Shown here: one piece after another, positions 34,184 to 45,485 of the stretch
Layout of the letters: the number at the start of each line of letters is the position of its first letter
How positions within the stretch are numbered: the stretch's first letter is position 1
Source of the DNA: Prinia subflava
Lineage: Eukaryota > Chordata > Aves > Passeriformes > Cisticolidae
Length of the DNA: 64,000 nt
NCBI RefSeq assembly: GCF_021018805.1
Contig: NC_086259.1
Span: forward strand, 4,588,001 to 4,652,000
Reading direction: 5' to 3'
The notes under the pieces: generated by a model
What the model was told of the DNA's origin: nothing
Seen by the model: only the letters and a program-made list of their open reading frames with translations
Databases searched by the model: none
Program-made: the position numbers and the translations under genes

Positions 34184-35900
34184 GAGTTGATGAGAGATGA
34201 GAAATATTCAACATCCTCCTTATTGGGCAGCTAATCTCTAAATTAGAACTTCTTTATGGCTTTCTCAAAAACAAAGAACATTTTCCACTAACACTTCAAT
34301 GTGTTAATAGGACAGAGACTCTTCATGCCTGCCTTCTCCATGGACCAGTCCTGGCTAAAAGGCAGAGTTTGTGTGTGAAATCAAAGCTGGAAAAGAAAGA
34401 ATTTAAATTCTCAACAGAATAAAAGACATTGTTATTGTAGAAGCTTTATTGTCAGATGAAAGAAAGAAGATAGGACAGTGCAGGAGAGGCAAAGCCTTGT
34501 GCAGTTAAAGTTATATGTATGGGATGATATCAGGGCAAGGATTCCTGGAAGATCTGTACAATGGAGTGCTATAGAGAAATCTGCATGAGACTTCAGTGAC
34601 TGAAGGATGATTTGTCATCATCCTTTTCAGAGTAACACAATGTAAGAGGGGCCATCTTACCCTCCTGCCAAGGTAAAGTTAGACTGAAGGAGTCAAACTC
34701 ACCTTAAAAGTCTGCACTAATGCAGGTTTTACCACATTGACCAATGCTGCCTATCCACCCTTATCATAGGCCTAACTAAAGTTTTACTCTTTAGTGAATT
34801 TTATAGGAGTGGTTTCTTATTTGTCTGCCATAAACACAGAGGACAGTTCAGAGTGAATTTTTGAGGGCACTTATCAAAGAGACTTCAGAGGAAGTCCAGC
34901 TGAGATAGAATAGTTACACTTGAGGAGAAAAAATGCTAGAAAATTACTGTGTGTTAGAAAAATTATAGCAAAAGTTAAAACTGGTAACTCTGGGGAATTA
35001 ATTTAGTAATGGAGAACTCATCCAGGCTCAGACATTTGGATGCTTTGCTGGATTGGGCTCTTCAGAGCTACCAGAATCTCTTGGATGTCTTCAGGTTGAG
35101 TTCTGAGCCTCACAGAGGAGATCTGGGCATGACAGAAGTCCATGTAAATGGCAAAAAGGCAATTATTTCTCAACACTTTCTAGATATCACATGCACAAGA
35201 AGGGACAAAATATAGAACTGAAGAACTAAAAATTAAAGGTGCTAAGTTAAGCAGGATAAATTTCAGAATAGTGTCTGAAGCATTGAGAGAAATCTAACAG
35301 GATACAGAGAGATGGAGATGAGGCAGGCAGAAAATGGAAGTGTTCCCAGACAATATGATTTAATTTATCCCCAAAAGGTGTGTGTATCATCTCAGAAAAA
35401 GGTCTCAACCAGATGAGGTGTGACATCCCCAAAAGGCTTCATGTGGGGTTGAAAAGGGCAGCCAGTGTGGATGACATGCAGAAGGTGATCCTGGGAACAG
35501 TCACACATCCCTTGACCTGTGTTATCCCTTGTACCCCTTACAGCAGCTTCATGGTCCCTCTGGCTTTTCCTGTAACAATCCATTTAAAAATAAAGATATT
35601 GCTCTTTATTCTTATTTCTCAGTGGCCTTATTTGTATCTTACTCTTACATTCTCTGTCAGTTTTGATAATCTGTTTTAGCAGCCTTGTATCCAGCTGGTT
35701 TACGCTTTTATTCTGCCTGGGTTTTAATGTTCTACAAAACAAGAAAGCAAATACAATCAGTAACATGAACTAAGGCGAAGTTAAGACCAGCAGTAACTTG
35801 TTGGAACAAAAACTTATTTATTCTACCATTTTTTTCAACACAGTGAGAACATGTGTTTCAGTAATCAGAGATGAATGAGTGTCAGGCTGTGCTCAGAGTC
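34184..35900. other. AT-rich non-coding stretch
   Basis: No recognised element. A 68-codon frame at 35009-35215 looks protein-like in composition but has no domain and no splice context I can defend. Confidence 0.5.
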
Positions 35901-36040
35901 TGACTCTGTCACTGGGACTGTGTGGCTGCTGGGTAGAGTCACCTGTAAAAAGGAAAATAATGTTCCTTAGCCTATTTTGAGACATAGTAAAAGTTTGTAA
36001 AGCATTTTGATACCCTTCAATGAAGGATGCCATATTAAGG
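35901..36040 (+). mobile_element. MIR/CORE-type SINE remnant
   Basis: The order of blocks fits the old amniote MIR family: GACTCTGTCACTGGGACTGTG, a GGGTAGAGTCAC segment, CCTGTAAAAAGG, AAAATAATG, CCTATTTTGAGACATAG, TTTGTAAAGCATTTTGATAC and a ...GAAGGATGCCATATTAAG end. The last part is the distinctive tail of the amniote MIR variant found in birds and reptiles. Divergence and small deletions show great age. The identification rests on remembered consensus features, not a search. Confidence 0.7.
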
Positions 36041-38949
36041 TAACACATGACTGTTAAATATCACCACCAAGTCCAAGACTCCCAGCAGCTCCCTATCCAC
36101 ACCCACCAGATCCAGCAGCGGGATTTGGATGTGCCCATTTCTTTGTTAACTCCAGGGAAAGTCTTCTTGGCACTGTCACTGTGTTGCAGACCTTTGTCCG
36201 AGTCCCCTCTTCACTTGTGGCAGCTGGACTGGCACGGCTGGGGCTCCTTTGCCCAGCCCTGCCTTTGCTGCTGGAGGAACCACACAGGCTGGACCTCCCA
36301 GACCTCCCCCAGGGGCACCTAGAGAGCTCAGCTGGCAAGTGCTGCCATTTCTGGGGCTGCCAGTCTTTGCTGGACAAAAGATCTGGAAGGCCACCAGAGA
36401 GGGAAGAGGATCCTCCCAAATTCTCCTTCCAGTTTCACGTCAGGTTGTAGCTGGGGGTGGGTGAGGGCAGTAAAAGCAGCCATGTCTTTCTTTCCACTGG
36501 GTCTCACAACTGCCATTTCATTTAGTTTATATAGGAATTCTTTTTTCCTTACCCTTCCTAAAGGTTGGGTCCTTAAGAAAATGCTGTGTTTGTTTTTCCT
36601 TGAAACTGGCTTTAAGTGCAATGAGCAGTTTAGTCTGTGTGCTAAACTAAAATACTCAAAACTCAAAAAAAAAAACCCCATCACCAGCATTGCCAAGGAT
36701 GTATTTATAGCAGTTTAATTATACCTAGGGGCATTCTTTCCAATACCCAACTTGCTGCACAGGTTCAAAATTAGTAATAGCTCCAGCTCAGGATTTTCCC
36801 AAACTGAGGCTGTCTAATTTTCATTGAATATCAAACTGATTTTAGAATGGATGCTCAGATGGGAGTGGCAGTGAAGAGAAAGGTATCGGTCTGAAACACA
36901 AATTTCCATGGGCATCCTCCAGTGACAGATATTCTAATGTTACCCTCTTTCTGCTTTAAAATACGTGGATTTGAGTGGATCTGTTGAGTAGGAAACAAAG
37001 GAGGCATGGGATCCATGGAGCAGTTCGATGCATGGCCTTGCAGGTAAAATTTCTAATTGAGGGCTCTACAAATAAGTTATTCTAAAAATGAAAGTTTATG
37101 ACTATTTATTCATTTAACTAATAATAACAACAATTAAGTAGTCATGTCCAAATAACACAAGCAGTTACGTTATTTTTACTATTGACTACATGAATGGTAT
37201 TGATTGCTATATCAGTAAATAACTGAAAGTCAATAACAATCAAAAATATTTATACAAAAATGAATAGGCATTTTATTTAGACATGAGAAGTTGTTTTTTT
37301 TTTTTTCTGGTTAAATTTCAGTGTATCTGTGAATATGTCAAGATGACAGAATCTCATTTAAAAGCTGTGAAGACAGCTGACAGAAAGTGCATTAAAAATT
37401 AGATTTTGAATTCAAAGAATGGAAGCTTTAAATCACTACAGGCATGTCTGTAGGACAAGATTGATACCAGATGCTATTTAGTACATGTTATTAACAAACC
37501 ATTCAAGCCTTGAAGGGACCTTGTCACTACATAACTTCTGTCTATGTAAATAAGATTGAAGCAAGAATTTATATTGCCAGCAGTATCGAGCATCAAAGAA
37601 ACAGGACAGAAAGTATTGCTCACGTTAAAGAAAGTACCAGAGAATACTAAAATCTATGACTTTCTCCTGACTTTGCTTACACACATAAATCACTCCACAG
37701 TGCCACACAAAATCTATCTCATGAAAGAACAATTCAAACACCTACAGTTGTCTCTGTGCTAAGGAAAAGGTGTGGCATTAACCAGAAGTTGTTGTATTAT
37801 TACAAAGCAGCATACATTACTGCAGATTGAGTTTTAAAGTGAAAATGGATATCCACCACAGCACTCATCAAAAGTCCTTTATTTTCCCTGTCTCTCTTTC
37901 AAAGGTCTCCTGTTCTTATGCTGTTCACTAATAACTGTGGTATCCAACACTCTGTGCTCTGGGGAGTGTGTTGTAGCTGTCTGAGCAGCTGCATTCTGGT
38001 CTTCCCTGATCCTCTGCCCCACAGCCTCCACTGATACATCCATTCAATGTTAATGTGACTCTCTTGCCTTTTCCCGTGGCCCCACTAATTTATCAAAACC
38101 AATTCTCCCTTGCTTTCCACCTTACTCTTATTATGTATGGGTCTCTTCAATCGGATTGCCTGTGTTGTCAAAGGATGTGTTACCAGATATATCTGATACC
38201 AATTCTACAAATATTTTCTCAGTTTCATAATTTTTATTACCCAAAAAACCACCAGGAGATAAGTCTGACCTTCTTTCTCAACCCCTGTGGCTGAGCAAAT
38301 AAAGTTTTCAGAAACATCCAGTCTTAGAAAGAGAATGCATCATATCTTTACATGAATTTGTGGTAACATTGTTATCCCCAACGCTGCTGGGTTTTCTTTT
38401 CTTTTCCTGATTTATCTGACAAAATTTTAAGCATTAAATGAGTAGCTATTTGCTATAACAACCCGAGGAATCCTGGTCATCAGAAGATTTGAAAGCAGAA
38501 TTTTGATGGGTTGCAATTTGATCTTTAAAGCCTTATGTGATTCTTTTGTCTGTGATTTCTTTGTTTTCTTTGTACTGACCTACATCCATGATAACTACAG
38601 TAAAACACCTGAGCTGCAATCCCACTTTTGCAAGATGAAACAGCAGCTGGCAGGTCATTCTCTGTATGAGAAAACTTTGAAAGTTTCTTGTCTAGAAAAA
38701 AGCTGATATTTGTCTCCATTCATTGTCAGAATACCTTACTGGAGTTGTTTGTATTCCATAGGAAAAGGATGTGTTTTGGAGCTCATGAAACTGATGGAAA
38801 TCTCAGAACAAATATTCTGACTGCAGGCTATCCAGCCTTTCCCAGATCACTTTTCACCTTGGCAGTTCTGTCTCACAAATTGAGAGACCCTGGGGCCATC
38901 CTGACAGAAGAGGTGGAGCCTGTTTGGGCAAGGGCGCCCACAGAAGGGT
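36041..38949. other. Non-coding stretch with one GC-richer part
   Basis: At 36060-36480 the sequence is GC-richer, and open frames occur on both strands (36093-36419 minus, 108 codons; 36181-36450 plus). I see no domain. The rest is AT-rich with a T13 run (37294-37306). At about 37495-37530 a phrase resembles the CR1 3' end, but too weakly to annotate. Confidence 0.5.
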
Positions 38950-39078
38950 GTGGGTCCTCTGCAGGGTTTGGTGTGGGTCCTCTGCAGGGTTTGGTGTGGG
39001 TCTTCTGCAGGGTTTGGTGTGGGTCCTCTGCAGGGTTTGGTGTGGGTCCTCTGCAGGGTTTGGTGTGGGTCCTCTGCA
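38950..39078. repeat. 23-bp minisatellite, about 5.6 copies
   Basis: Five full units start at 38950, 38973, 38996, 39019 and 39042, and a 14-base partial unit ends at 39078. The units are identical except for one C-to-T change in the third (TCTTCT for TCCTCT). Each unit has two G runs, and together they could support long-loop G-quadruplex structure. Because 23 is not a multiple of three, every strand reads the same 23-residue periodic peptide in each frame, which creates the long false frames at 38873-39595 (minus) and 38688-39167 (plus). Confidence 0.95.
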
Positions 39079-39189
39079 TCATCCATACCCTGGATGTTCT
39101 CAGGGGTCCTGTCTGGGCTTCTCCAGGACCAAGGGCAGTCTCCCACCCACCCAGTGGCCCTCTCTGATGGACTGACTCCAGCAGTGCAC

Positions 39190-39611
39190 GAGGGAAGGGT
39201 ACAGATCCATCGATCTGAGCCTCTGTGAAGCCTTTGATGTGATTCCCAGAGCATCCTCCCCTCTGAACTGGGGGGGATGGATTGGATGGTGGACTTGAGA
39301 TGGACAAGGAGCTGGTTGGAGAGTCCCTTCCAGAAGGTGGCAGGGTCCAGTCCCAATGGGCATCAGTGACAGAGGTGTCCCTGAGGGGCTGTTCTGGGAC
39401 CAGGGGTGTTAATTTAATATCCTCATCAATGACACAAAGGAAGGAAGGGAGGGAGGGCACCCTCAGCACATTTGCAGGGGACAGAGCTGGGGTACAGGGA
39501 CATTCCTGAAGGGTGGGGCCATCCACAGGGACCTGGGCAAGCTCCAGAGTCAGCCCCTGGGAATCTCTTGAACAAGACCCAGTGCTGGTGTTCATCGTGA
39601 CAAATAAGGCA
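39190..39611 (+). pseudogene. CR1 LINE ORF2 reverse-transcriptase fragment, decayed
   Basis: Translated in pieces, the stretch follows the CR1 reverse transcriptase: a segment around GLU/SKAF-like residues (39205-39240), a W...RSWL-type segment (39280-39320), then GVPEG/VLGPG (about 39377-39405). Next come NILINDT-like residues (39415-39435), CTLS-FA-D (39455-39482) and an NK.QC.V-H-type segment (39570-39600). The VPQGSVLGP box is split by a one-base deletion near 39393, so it reads across two frames, and there are in-frame stops. The catalytic A-D-D box reads F-A-G-D at 39471-39482, losing one of the paired aspartates. It is a dead, 5'- and 3'-truncated copy with no 3' tail attached. Confidence 0.8.
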
Positions 39612-42600
39612 TTGTTCTTCCACTGAAATATAAAACTGATAGAAACTCCTCCTGCAATCTCTTTGATGAATCTGGACCAGAGATTTCACTTTGACACAAT
39701 GCCTACAATCTGGTTCTGGTGCAATTCCATAATGTCGTCCATTTTAATTTATTGTTCTTATTTTCTTTTAGCCTCCTACTGATCTGTCAGTTTGGAATTA
39801 CAATGTTCCTGGATTTGCAGATGTTATTGAAATATGGTGATTTATTGAGAGCTGTGTTAGAAAAGGTGTCAAAACACAGGAAACTAACTTTCCCCAGTAG
39901 ATGTGGATATATACATGACATGTCTTTTCCTTAAATCACCTTCTCTTTGTAAGTCTATTCATTGTAACATCACTCTCTTATGTGAATATTATGTGAATAT
40001 CTCATCCCGGGCTTTACTGAAATCTGTATAAATGTCTCTTGATTTGAACATCATGCAGCAGATTTTAATTCTGCAATAAATTTCAAATGGCAGAATTAGC
40101 ACTTCAAGTTCTTGTGAGTAACTGAGATTGCAGAGAGCAGCTGTGTTTGATCTAGTCAGCCCACAGGCCATATTCTGAGACTGTTTGTAGCTGCGTCGAG
40201 GGAGAGAGCACACTCCTGTTTGTTTCCCAAGTACTGGAAATAATTCAGCTTTGTTTTACCATGGAAGGAGCGCTTTGGTTTGATTTTTAAGACTGTCATA
40301 AAACAAAGATGACCTTTCTGGGAGCACTGATGTCATCAGGCCTTAACCCCCGAATGCTCGTGCAGGAGTGCTTCCCCTGCCCTCCCCTGATGGTGACAGG
40401 GCTCAGGGATGCCTGGCTGGCTTTAAAAAGCATTTCCCAGCTGCTGGCAAGGCCAGGGGCTGGTGCTGCAGCCAGGAGTGGGCAGATTGCAGATTCATCC
40501 CCACCTCATTGGCATTCCTCACGTGGCACTGCTGCTTGAGACAACACCAGGGCTGAACTTTTCCTGCTGCTGGCAGGAGGTGAGCCTTGTCCTGGGTAAT
40601 TCACACTCTGCTTTGTGCTGCTGGAGCCTGCCGTGGCCTCTGCACCCCCCGGGCTAATGAAAACCTGGCAATTTGTGGCATTTGCTGGATCTCTGATCAG
40701 ATGCCCTGCCCAGCAGAATTACTGCTGCAACCAACAATGAATTTAAAGCACCAACCTGAAGCTTATGAGCTCAAATAGCCTCACATGGTTCATGCAAAAA
40801 TTAGAGTCAGTGAAATGAAAATATATAAACCCAGACCTCCTCCCCTGAGTGACTCTTATTAAGCAGAGATTTATAGCCAAAGCCCCATCGTGTTGAGGCT
40901 GGATGCACTTTTCAACCAACAAATATTTCAGCTATTAAATGATAAACTTTACAACCTATGGAAAGATTGCTCTAATATGCTGGTAATATATATTTCATTG
41001 GAAAAGAATAAATTCTTTTTTGACAGAAGTTTTAAATTCTAAACTGCTGAAATAAAACTGAGTACTGGCAGCTCCTGTTTATTGATGGCAGCTTTTTTGA
41101 TAAGATGGTTTGGTTATTAACATTTTCTATAAAATAATGAGAATCTCATTGCTTGGGAAACTTTCCAAACAAAGTTGAATCTAAATTATGTAACACCAAC
41201 TTGAAATTGGCACACAGTCTTTTCTATATGATAGGGGACAATTAAATCAGAGATAATGGAAGGAATAAAGTAATCCAAGCACAAATCACTAGAGAAATTA
41301 CTGAAGAAATGTAGCATACCAAAACAGGTGAGAATGAGCAAATAAATATTATAACTTCAATTAAAAAATAGAGTATTTAATGGACTGGAAAGGGATGTGG
41401 GAATTAACATTGGCTGATATATTTCAAACCACTGAATTAAATCCATAATATCTGTTTGTGTTGCTATATTTTAATATCCGTGGTTGCCTGAAAGTCATCT
41501 TCTAGGAAACAACAACCCCCCCCAGAAAAGATATATATTTGTCAGTAAGACTGCAAAAGTGCTATTTACTGCCAGCAGAATCTAATTGGACCCATTTTGT
41601 GCAGCCACACACATCAGGCAGGAAGAGCACTTTCAGAACAAGAATACTGGTTAAAAATCTGCCATGGGGGGACAGAGCTGCTGCACCATGGGGTTTACAT
41701 GGGGAGGGATGGGCAGACCTGGAAACCTTCACAGATTTCTTCAGCAGATGCTGCAGCTCAGAATGGAGGTGTTGGAAGGGCTGCAGAGGAGCTGGGAGGG
41801 GTCTCTGATGACACCAGGGGTCTGTGGTGGCCCTGCTGCTGGTGGGGATCTCTGCAGGGTGGGTTGTGGAGCACTGACTCCCTGAGCAGGCAGCTTTTCC
41901 TTCAAATTACTTCAACTAGGACAAAATATCTCCTCATCTAAACAAAACAATTCCACAGGAGCATTTGACTAGCAGGGGGATTTAACTCCACAGCAAATTG
42001 ATGGGAAATATTCACTGGTGAACATCAAGCACTCACAGGTGGAGAGGGGTATTTGCTTTGTCTCATTTATTCCGATTGCTAAAATATTCCCCAGGTGCAC
42101 ATCCTATGCACTGGGTGGCTTTTCCAATGCTTAAAGTGAAAACACACAGCAATACAACAGAAATGAGTGTACCTCTCCTCTTTGGGGTATTGCAGAACAA
42201 TGTTCATTTTCCCCCCGAGAACATAATGCTGAGCCCAGTGGAGAGAAATAACAAACTCTGGGAGTTGCTGAATTCCATCACGTGGACTTAAATTCCATGT
42301 TTCAAATACAGTTTGTAGCTAGTACGGTGATATTTTGTGGTTATAAATACTGCTTTTCTTTACAAGAGGCAACGTTACCTTCATACACTAATGGAATTGC
42401 CATTAAACTGTTTTTTGTCAGTGTCGCCATATATTGCACACCACTGAAAATCAAAAGTTTTCTCTAATTTCTGAGTGTGTCCCAGGCCTTATTGACTGCT
42501 CTTGTATGTGCAGTCTGCAGGAGCAATTAGCACTGGCTGAAGAGCATAATGTGGTCATGAGGAATTTTGGTATTACTTGGATGCCACTTCTCTAAGGCAT

Positions 42601-42925
42601 CTGGTCCATATGAGAAGAACAATCTTCCTCAAAAAGAAAACAAGATCATTCAAGAAGAGATCATTTGGAACCACACTTGCTCTTGTTGCATTTTTTAGAA
42701 TAAGGAAAAAAAAAATCACCTCTCACCAGGGAAGGCCTTTGTAACACAACAGCTTTCCTTAGATTAATGTTAGATTTATACTGATCAGAAAACCTAGAAA
42801 ATACATGTTACCTTGCAAACTCAGCACACTTCACTTTCACTTTTTAATGTATGTACCTTTTTTTGCTCTTTTATTTTTCTTTTAAGACTTGCTAGTTGAT
42901 ATCAAGCAATGTGTTGTTGTGTTGC
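39612..42925. other. AT-rich non-coding stretch
   Basis: No element is recognised after the CR1 fragment. Around 40190-40380 several CpGs persist in otherwise CpG-poor DNA. Around 41590-41900 a GC-richer part yields overlapping frames without domains. Sequence near 42270-42470 is AT-rich with scattered CpGs and no clear frame. Confidence 0.5.
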
Positions 42926-42943
42926 TTTTTTTTTTTTTTTTTT
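42926..42943 (+). repeat. T18 homopolymer
   Basis: Eighteen uninterrupted T in AT-rich DNA. No retroposed element body is recognised on the minus strand beyond it. Confidence 0.9.
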
Positions 42944-43267
42944 GCATTTTAACTTGTCTTGAAGAATAACCAGCAGTTGAATACAACTCGAATATTCACT
43001 TTCCAAAGCTTGACCAAATAATATTGCACATTCAATTTCTTCTACCTTCCAGAACAAGCAAATTAAATGTGATGTGTTGTAAGAGGAATAAGCTTGGCAC
43101 TTCTATAAACTTCAATACTTTTCTGTTACCAAACCACCAAGTTGTTAATTAGAGAATGATGGAATCATAGGGACTGGAGCAGTGCAGAGAAACTCAGCTA
43201 GTTCTACATGACCTGGAATTAAAAATGTAGCAGGAAAAAGGAGCTGGAGGGGAAGGACAGGGTTCAC

Positions 43268-43420
43268 AATTATTTTATATATTATATGATATTACATTAT
43301 ATTAATTATACTGTTATATTATATCATCTTAATTATACCATATTAATTTTATACATCATATTATATTGTATTGTATTATGTTATAGTCTATTCTTATATT
43401 ATATTATAATACTGTACATA
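43268..43420. repeat. AT-rich, ATTATAT-type low-complexity block
   Basis: About 150 bases are almost only A and T, in degenerate ATTATAT/TAATTATA phrasing with many short self-complementary segments. It is an irregular AT satellite or decayed microsatellite able to unwind or extrude hairpins. The 61-codon frame here (Ile/Leu/Tyr only) is an artefact of composition. Confidence 0.8.
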
Positions 43421-44571
43421 ATTGAAGAATCCCCAACACTAAGCATTTTAATTTTGGAGGATGGAAAGTAATTTGTTTCATTTTTTAATTCATTTCTTTG
43501 ATGAATGATTCTGGGGAGTCCTGACACCTTTGAGTGAAGGGTATGGGATGAGTTTCCAAGCTGAATTTCAGCTCCTGTGATTGGAATACAACTGTTGAAC
43601 CACCTGAACCCTCCCCACCTGGCCAGAAATGCTGCGTATTTAAAAGATGTATTAAAGGTGTTCTGTTCTGGATGTACCTCCCTACCTTAGGCACTTCTTT
43701 CACCCCTGTTTCTGAATTATCAAAGCACATCCCAATCTTTGGGCTTTATCTCCACGGCCCCTCTGTGAGGGTTTGCTGTTATCTCTGTGCTCACGCTGAC
43801 ACTTTGTGTTTCAAGGTAGTACAAAATCAAACCGATTCAAATGTAATAGTTTCCCTTTGGCCTTGGAGGCCCAAGGCAGCTCTTTCTAAACATGGTTTCA
43901 ATCATGTTTCACAGATTAAATGAATTATTCAGGTCTTTAAATCTACATTTTGCAGAAGATTTTGCTCAGCTTGAAGATCAAGTTATAAAAAGTCGTCATT
44001 TCTCTAAACTGCCTCTTAATGGTGGTTTTGATTAAAAAGTCATGTTGGAAGTACACACCTTTTAAAATACATGGTGGTTTTACAATGAGTAAACCTGGTT
44101 TTCTTATGTTCTTTAGGGGAAAAAATCACCAGTTCAAAGAAGGACAATGTGCAATTATAATTGAAAGGAGAGGCCAGACTTGTACATCTGATGGCAAAAT
44201 GGAAGTTGCAGGAAGGATTTCCTATTCCTGGGTTTTCATACCTTTCTTATGGAATCATTTTATCCAGAGTCTGAACACACATTGCACACAGGAGTTGGTA
44301 ACTTGAAAACAATCCAGTATTTTAGGGCAGAAAGACTAGAGGAGAAAAGAAAACAGATTAAAGAGTTAATTTCCAGTCAATGATATTTAATTGCTGTTGT
44401 TTTGCTTTCCAAATAAACCATTGTTTACTGTTTACCTTTTCATTGTGCTAGATGAAATGGGAAAAAAGTATGAAGAATTAATTGTGGTATTAATTAATAT
44501 CCAAGACAGGAATGTTTGGAGACAGCATTTTTTCCAAAAGGCATAGGAATGAGCACAGATATTTCTTTTTC

Positions 44572-44640
44572 ACCAGAGTAAATGCACTTGCAGTGGAGTA
44601 AACCAAAAGCCAGGGTGTAAAATGACAGAGAAGTTAGAAG
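44572..44640 (+). repeat. Ancient amniote interspersed repeat remnant
   Basis: The phrases CCAGAGTAAATGCAC, GCAGTGGAGTAAACC and CAGGGTGTAAAATGACAG resemble the 'ccggagtaa...ggagtta...ggtgtaaa...gagag' pattern of a diffuse repeat widespread in turtles and crocodilians and fragmentary in birds. I cannot name the family, and the match is partial. Confidence 0.35.
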
Positions 44641-44871
44641 ACAAATCAGCTGGAAATGTAAACTCTTCAATATTAACAGTGGTTGCTGTATTACCCTTTC
44701 CAGGCTGAAGACTGATGAGCCTTTCCTCAGGGGAAGGGCTGACTTTGGCTGTCCCTTGTCCTACATGTGGATTTCTGTCTGTGTGCTCTGGCCCCAGGTG
44801 AGCCAGGACAGCTGTATTGAGACTAGAGGGACAATTGGATCAGGGAGGAGACAAAGGCAGTAGTAATGAAA

Positions 44872-44990
44872 TAATAACAATAACAATAACAACAATAATA
44901 CAATATATAAGATATACTGTATATTGTATATCATATGAATAAAATTGTATATATTTATTATTGTTATTGTTGTTATTATTATTATTATGG
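44872..44990. repeat. Imperfect AT-rich inverted repeat built of AAC/AAT and GTT/ATT triplets
   Basis: The left arm (about 44872-44910) is made of ATAATAACA units and ends in AATATATA. The right arm (about 44950-44990) is TATATATT followed by TTATTATTGTT-type units, approximately the reverse complement over some 40 bases. The centre is also AT-rich. The arrangement could fold into a long hairpin or cruciform. It ends 12 bases before the family B LTR copy 2. Confidence 0.75.
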
Positions 44991-45001
44991 TTGCCATAAA
45001 C

Positions 45002-45443
45002 TGATGCCTTGGATGGCTGACCTGAAACAGAGACTGAACAGAGCTGGAGAATAAAGCAGAGATTTATTGAAAGGCCTTTAAGGACACACCTTGGACAGGA
45101 CAAGAGTCTGGACAGGGCTACACCCAAAGTGGACCCAAAATGATCACAAAATGGACAAGAGGTCACGAGGTCTCACACTTTGATAAGTTTTGGTCCATTT
45201 GCTTATTGGGTTTTAATTGTCCAGTTACAGCTTCAGGTTGTGAGGTCCCATCCTTCTTGTTCCTCTCTCCAGCCACCCTTGTTTGTGCTTTTGGGTCTGA
45301 AAGTTTTCCTTGGTGTGCAGCAGGAAAAGGATTTGTTTTGTCTCTCTGCTCTGTGAAGAGCTGAGTGACACTGACTGTGAGCTCAGAACTGCATCCCTGG
45401 GCAGCACAGAATCTGAAAAACATGAAAGTTAAAACTTAAGGTG

Positions 45444-45446
<3 letters not shown>
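45002..45446 (-). mobile_element. Solo LTR of an avian endogenous retrovirus, family B, copy 2
   Basis: This 445-base unit has the same length as copy 1 (17412-17856) and opposite orientation. On the minus strand it ends AAGGCATCA at 45002, while its start is altered to TACCACCTTAAG where copy 1 has TGATGCCTTAAG. An intact AATAAA signal (complement at 45063-45068) is followed by TCTCTGCTTTATTCT. On the minus strand a frame of 86 codons (45163-45423) is open and corresponds to the frame in copy 1. The outer side of the altered end runs directly into an ATT microsatellite. No internal retroviral sequence or target duplication is seen. Confidence 0.8.

Positions 45447-45484
<38 letters not shown>
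45445..45484 (+). repeat. (TAT)13 microsatellite
   Basis: Forty bases of pure TAT/ATT repeat abut the altered 5' end of LTR B copy 2. Purity suggests it is young and length-variable. Confidence 0.95.

Positions 45485-45485
<1 letters not shown>

Noticed and set aside
37495..37530. CR1 3'-end resemblance (AAGCCTTGAAGGGACCTTG)
   Set aside because: Too short and isolated to separate from chance.
39437..39458. G-rich run (GGAAGGAAGGGAGGGAGGG) as a G-quadruplex
   Set aside because: Only three runs of three G plus two-G runs. It sits inside the CR1 fragment and is a marginal candidate.
38873..39595. 240-codon minus-strand frame with a His/Thr/Pro-rich repeat, resembling a repetitive protein
   Set aside because: It is the 23-bp minisatellite plus the antisense of a CR1 reverse-transcriptase fragment. 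Other frames give the same periodic peptide.
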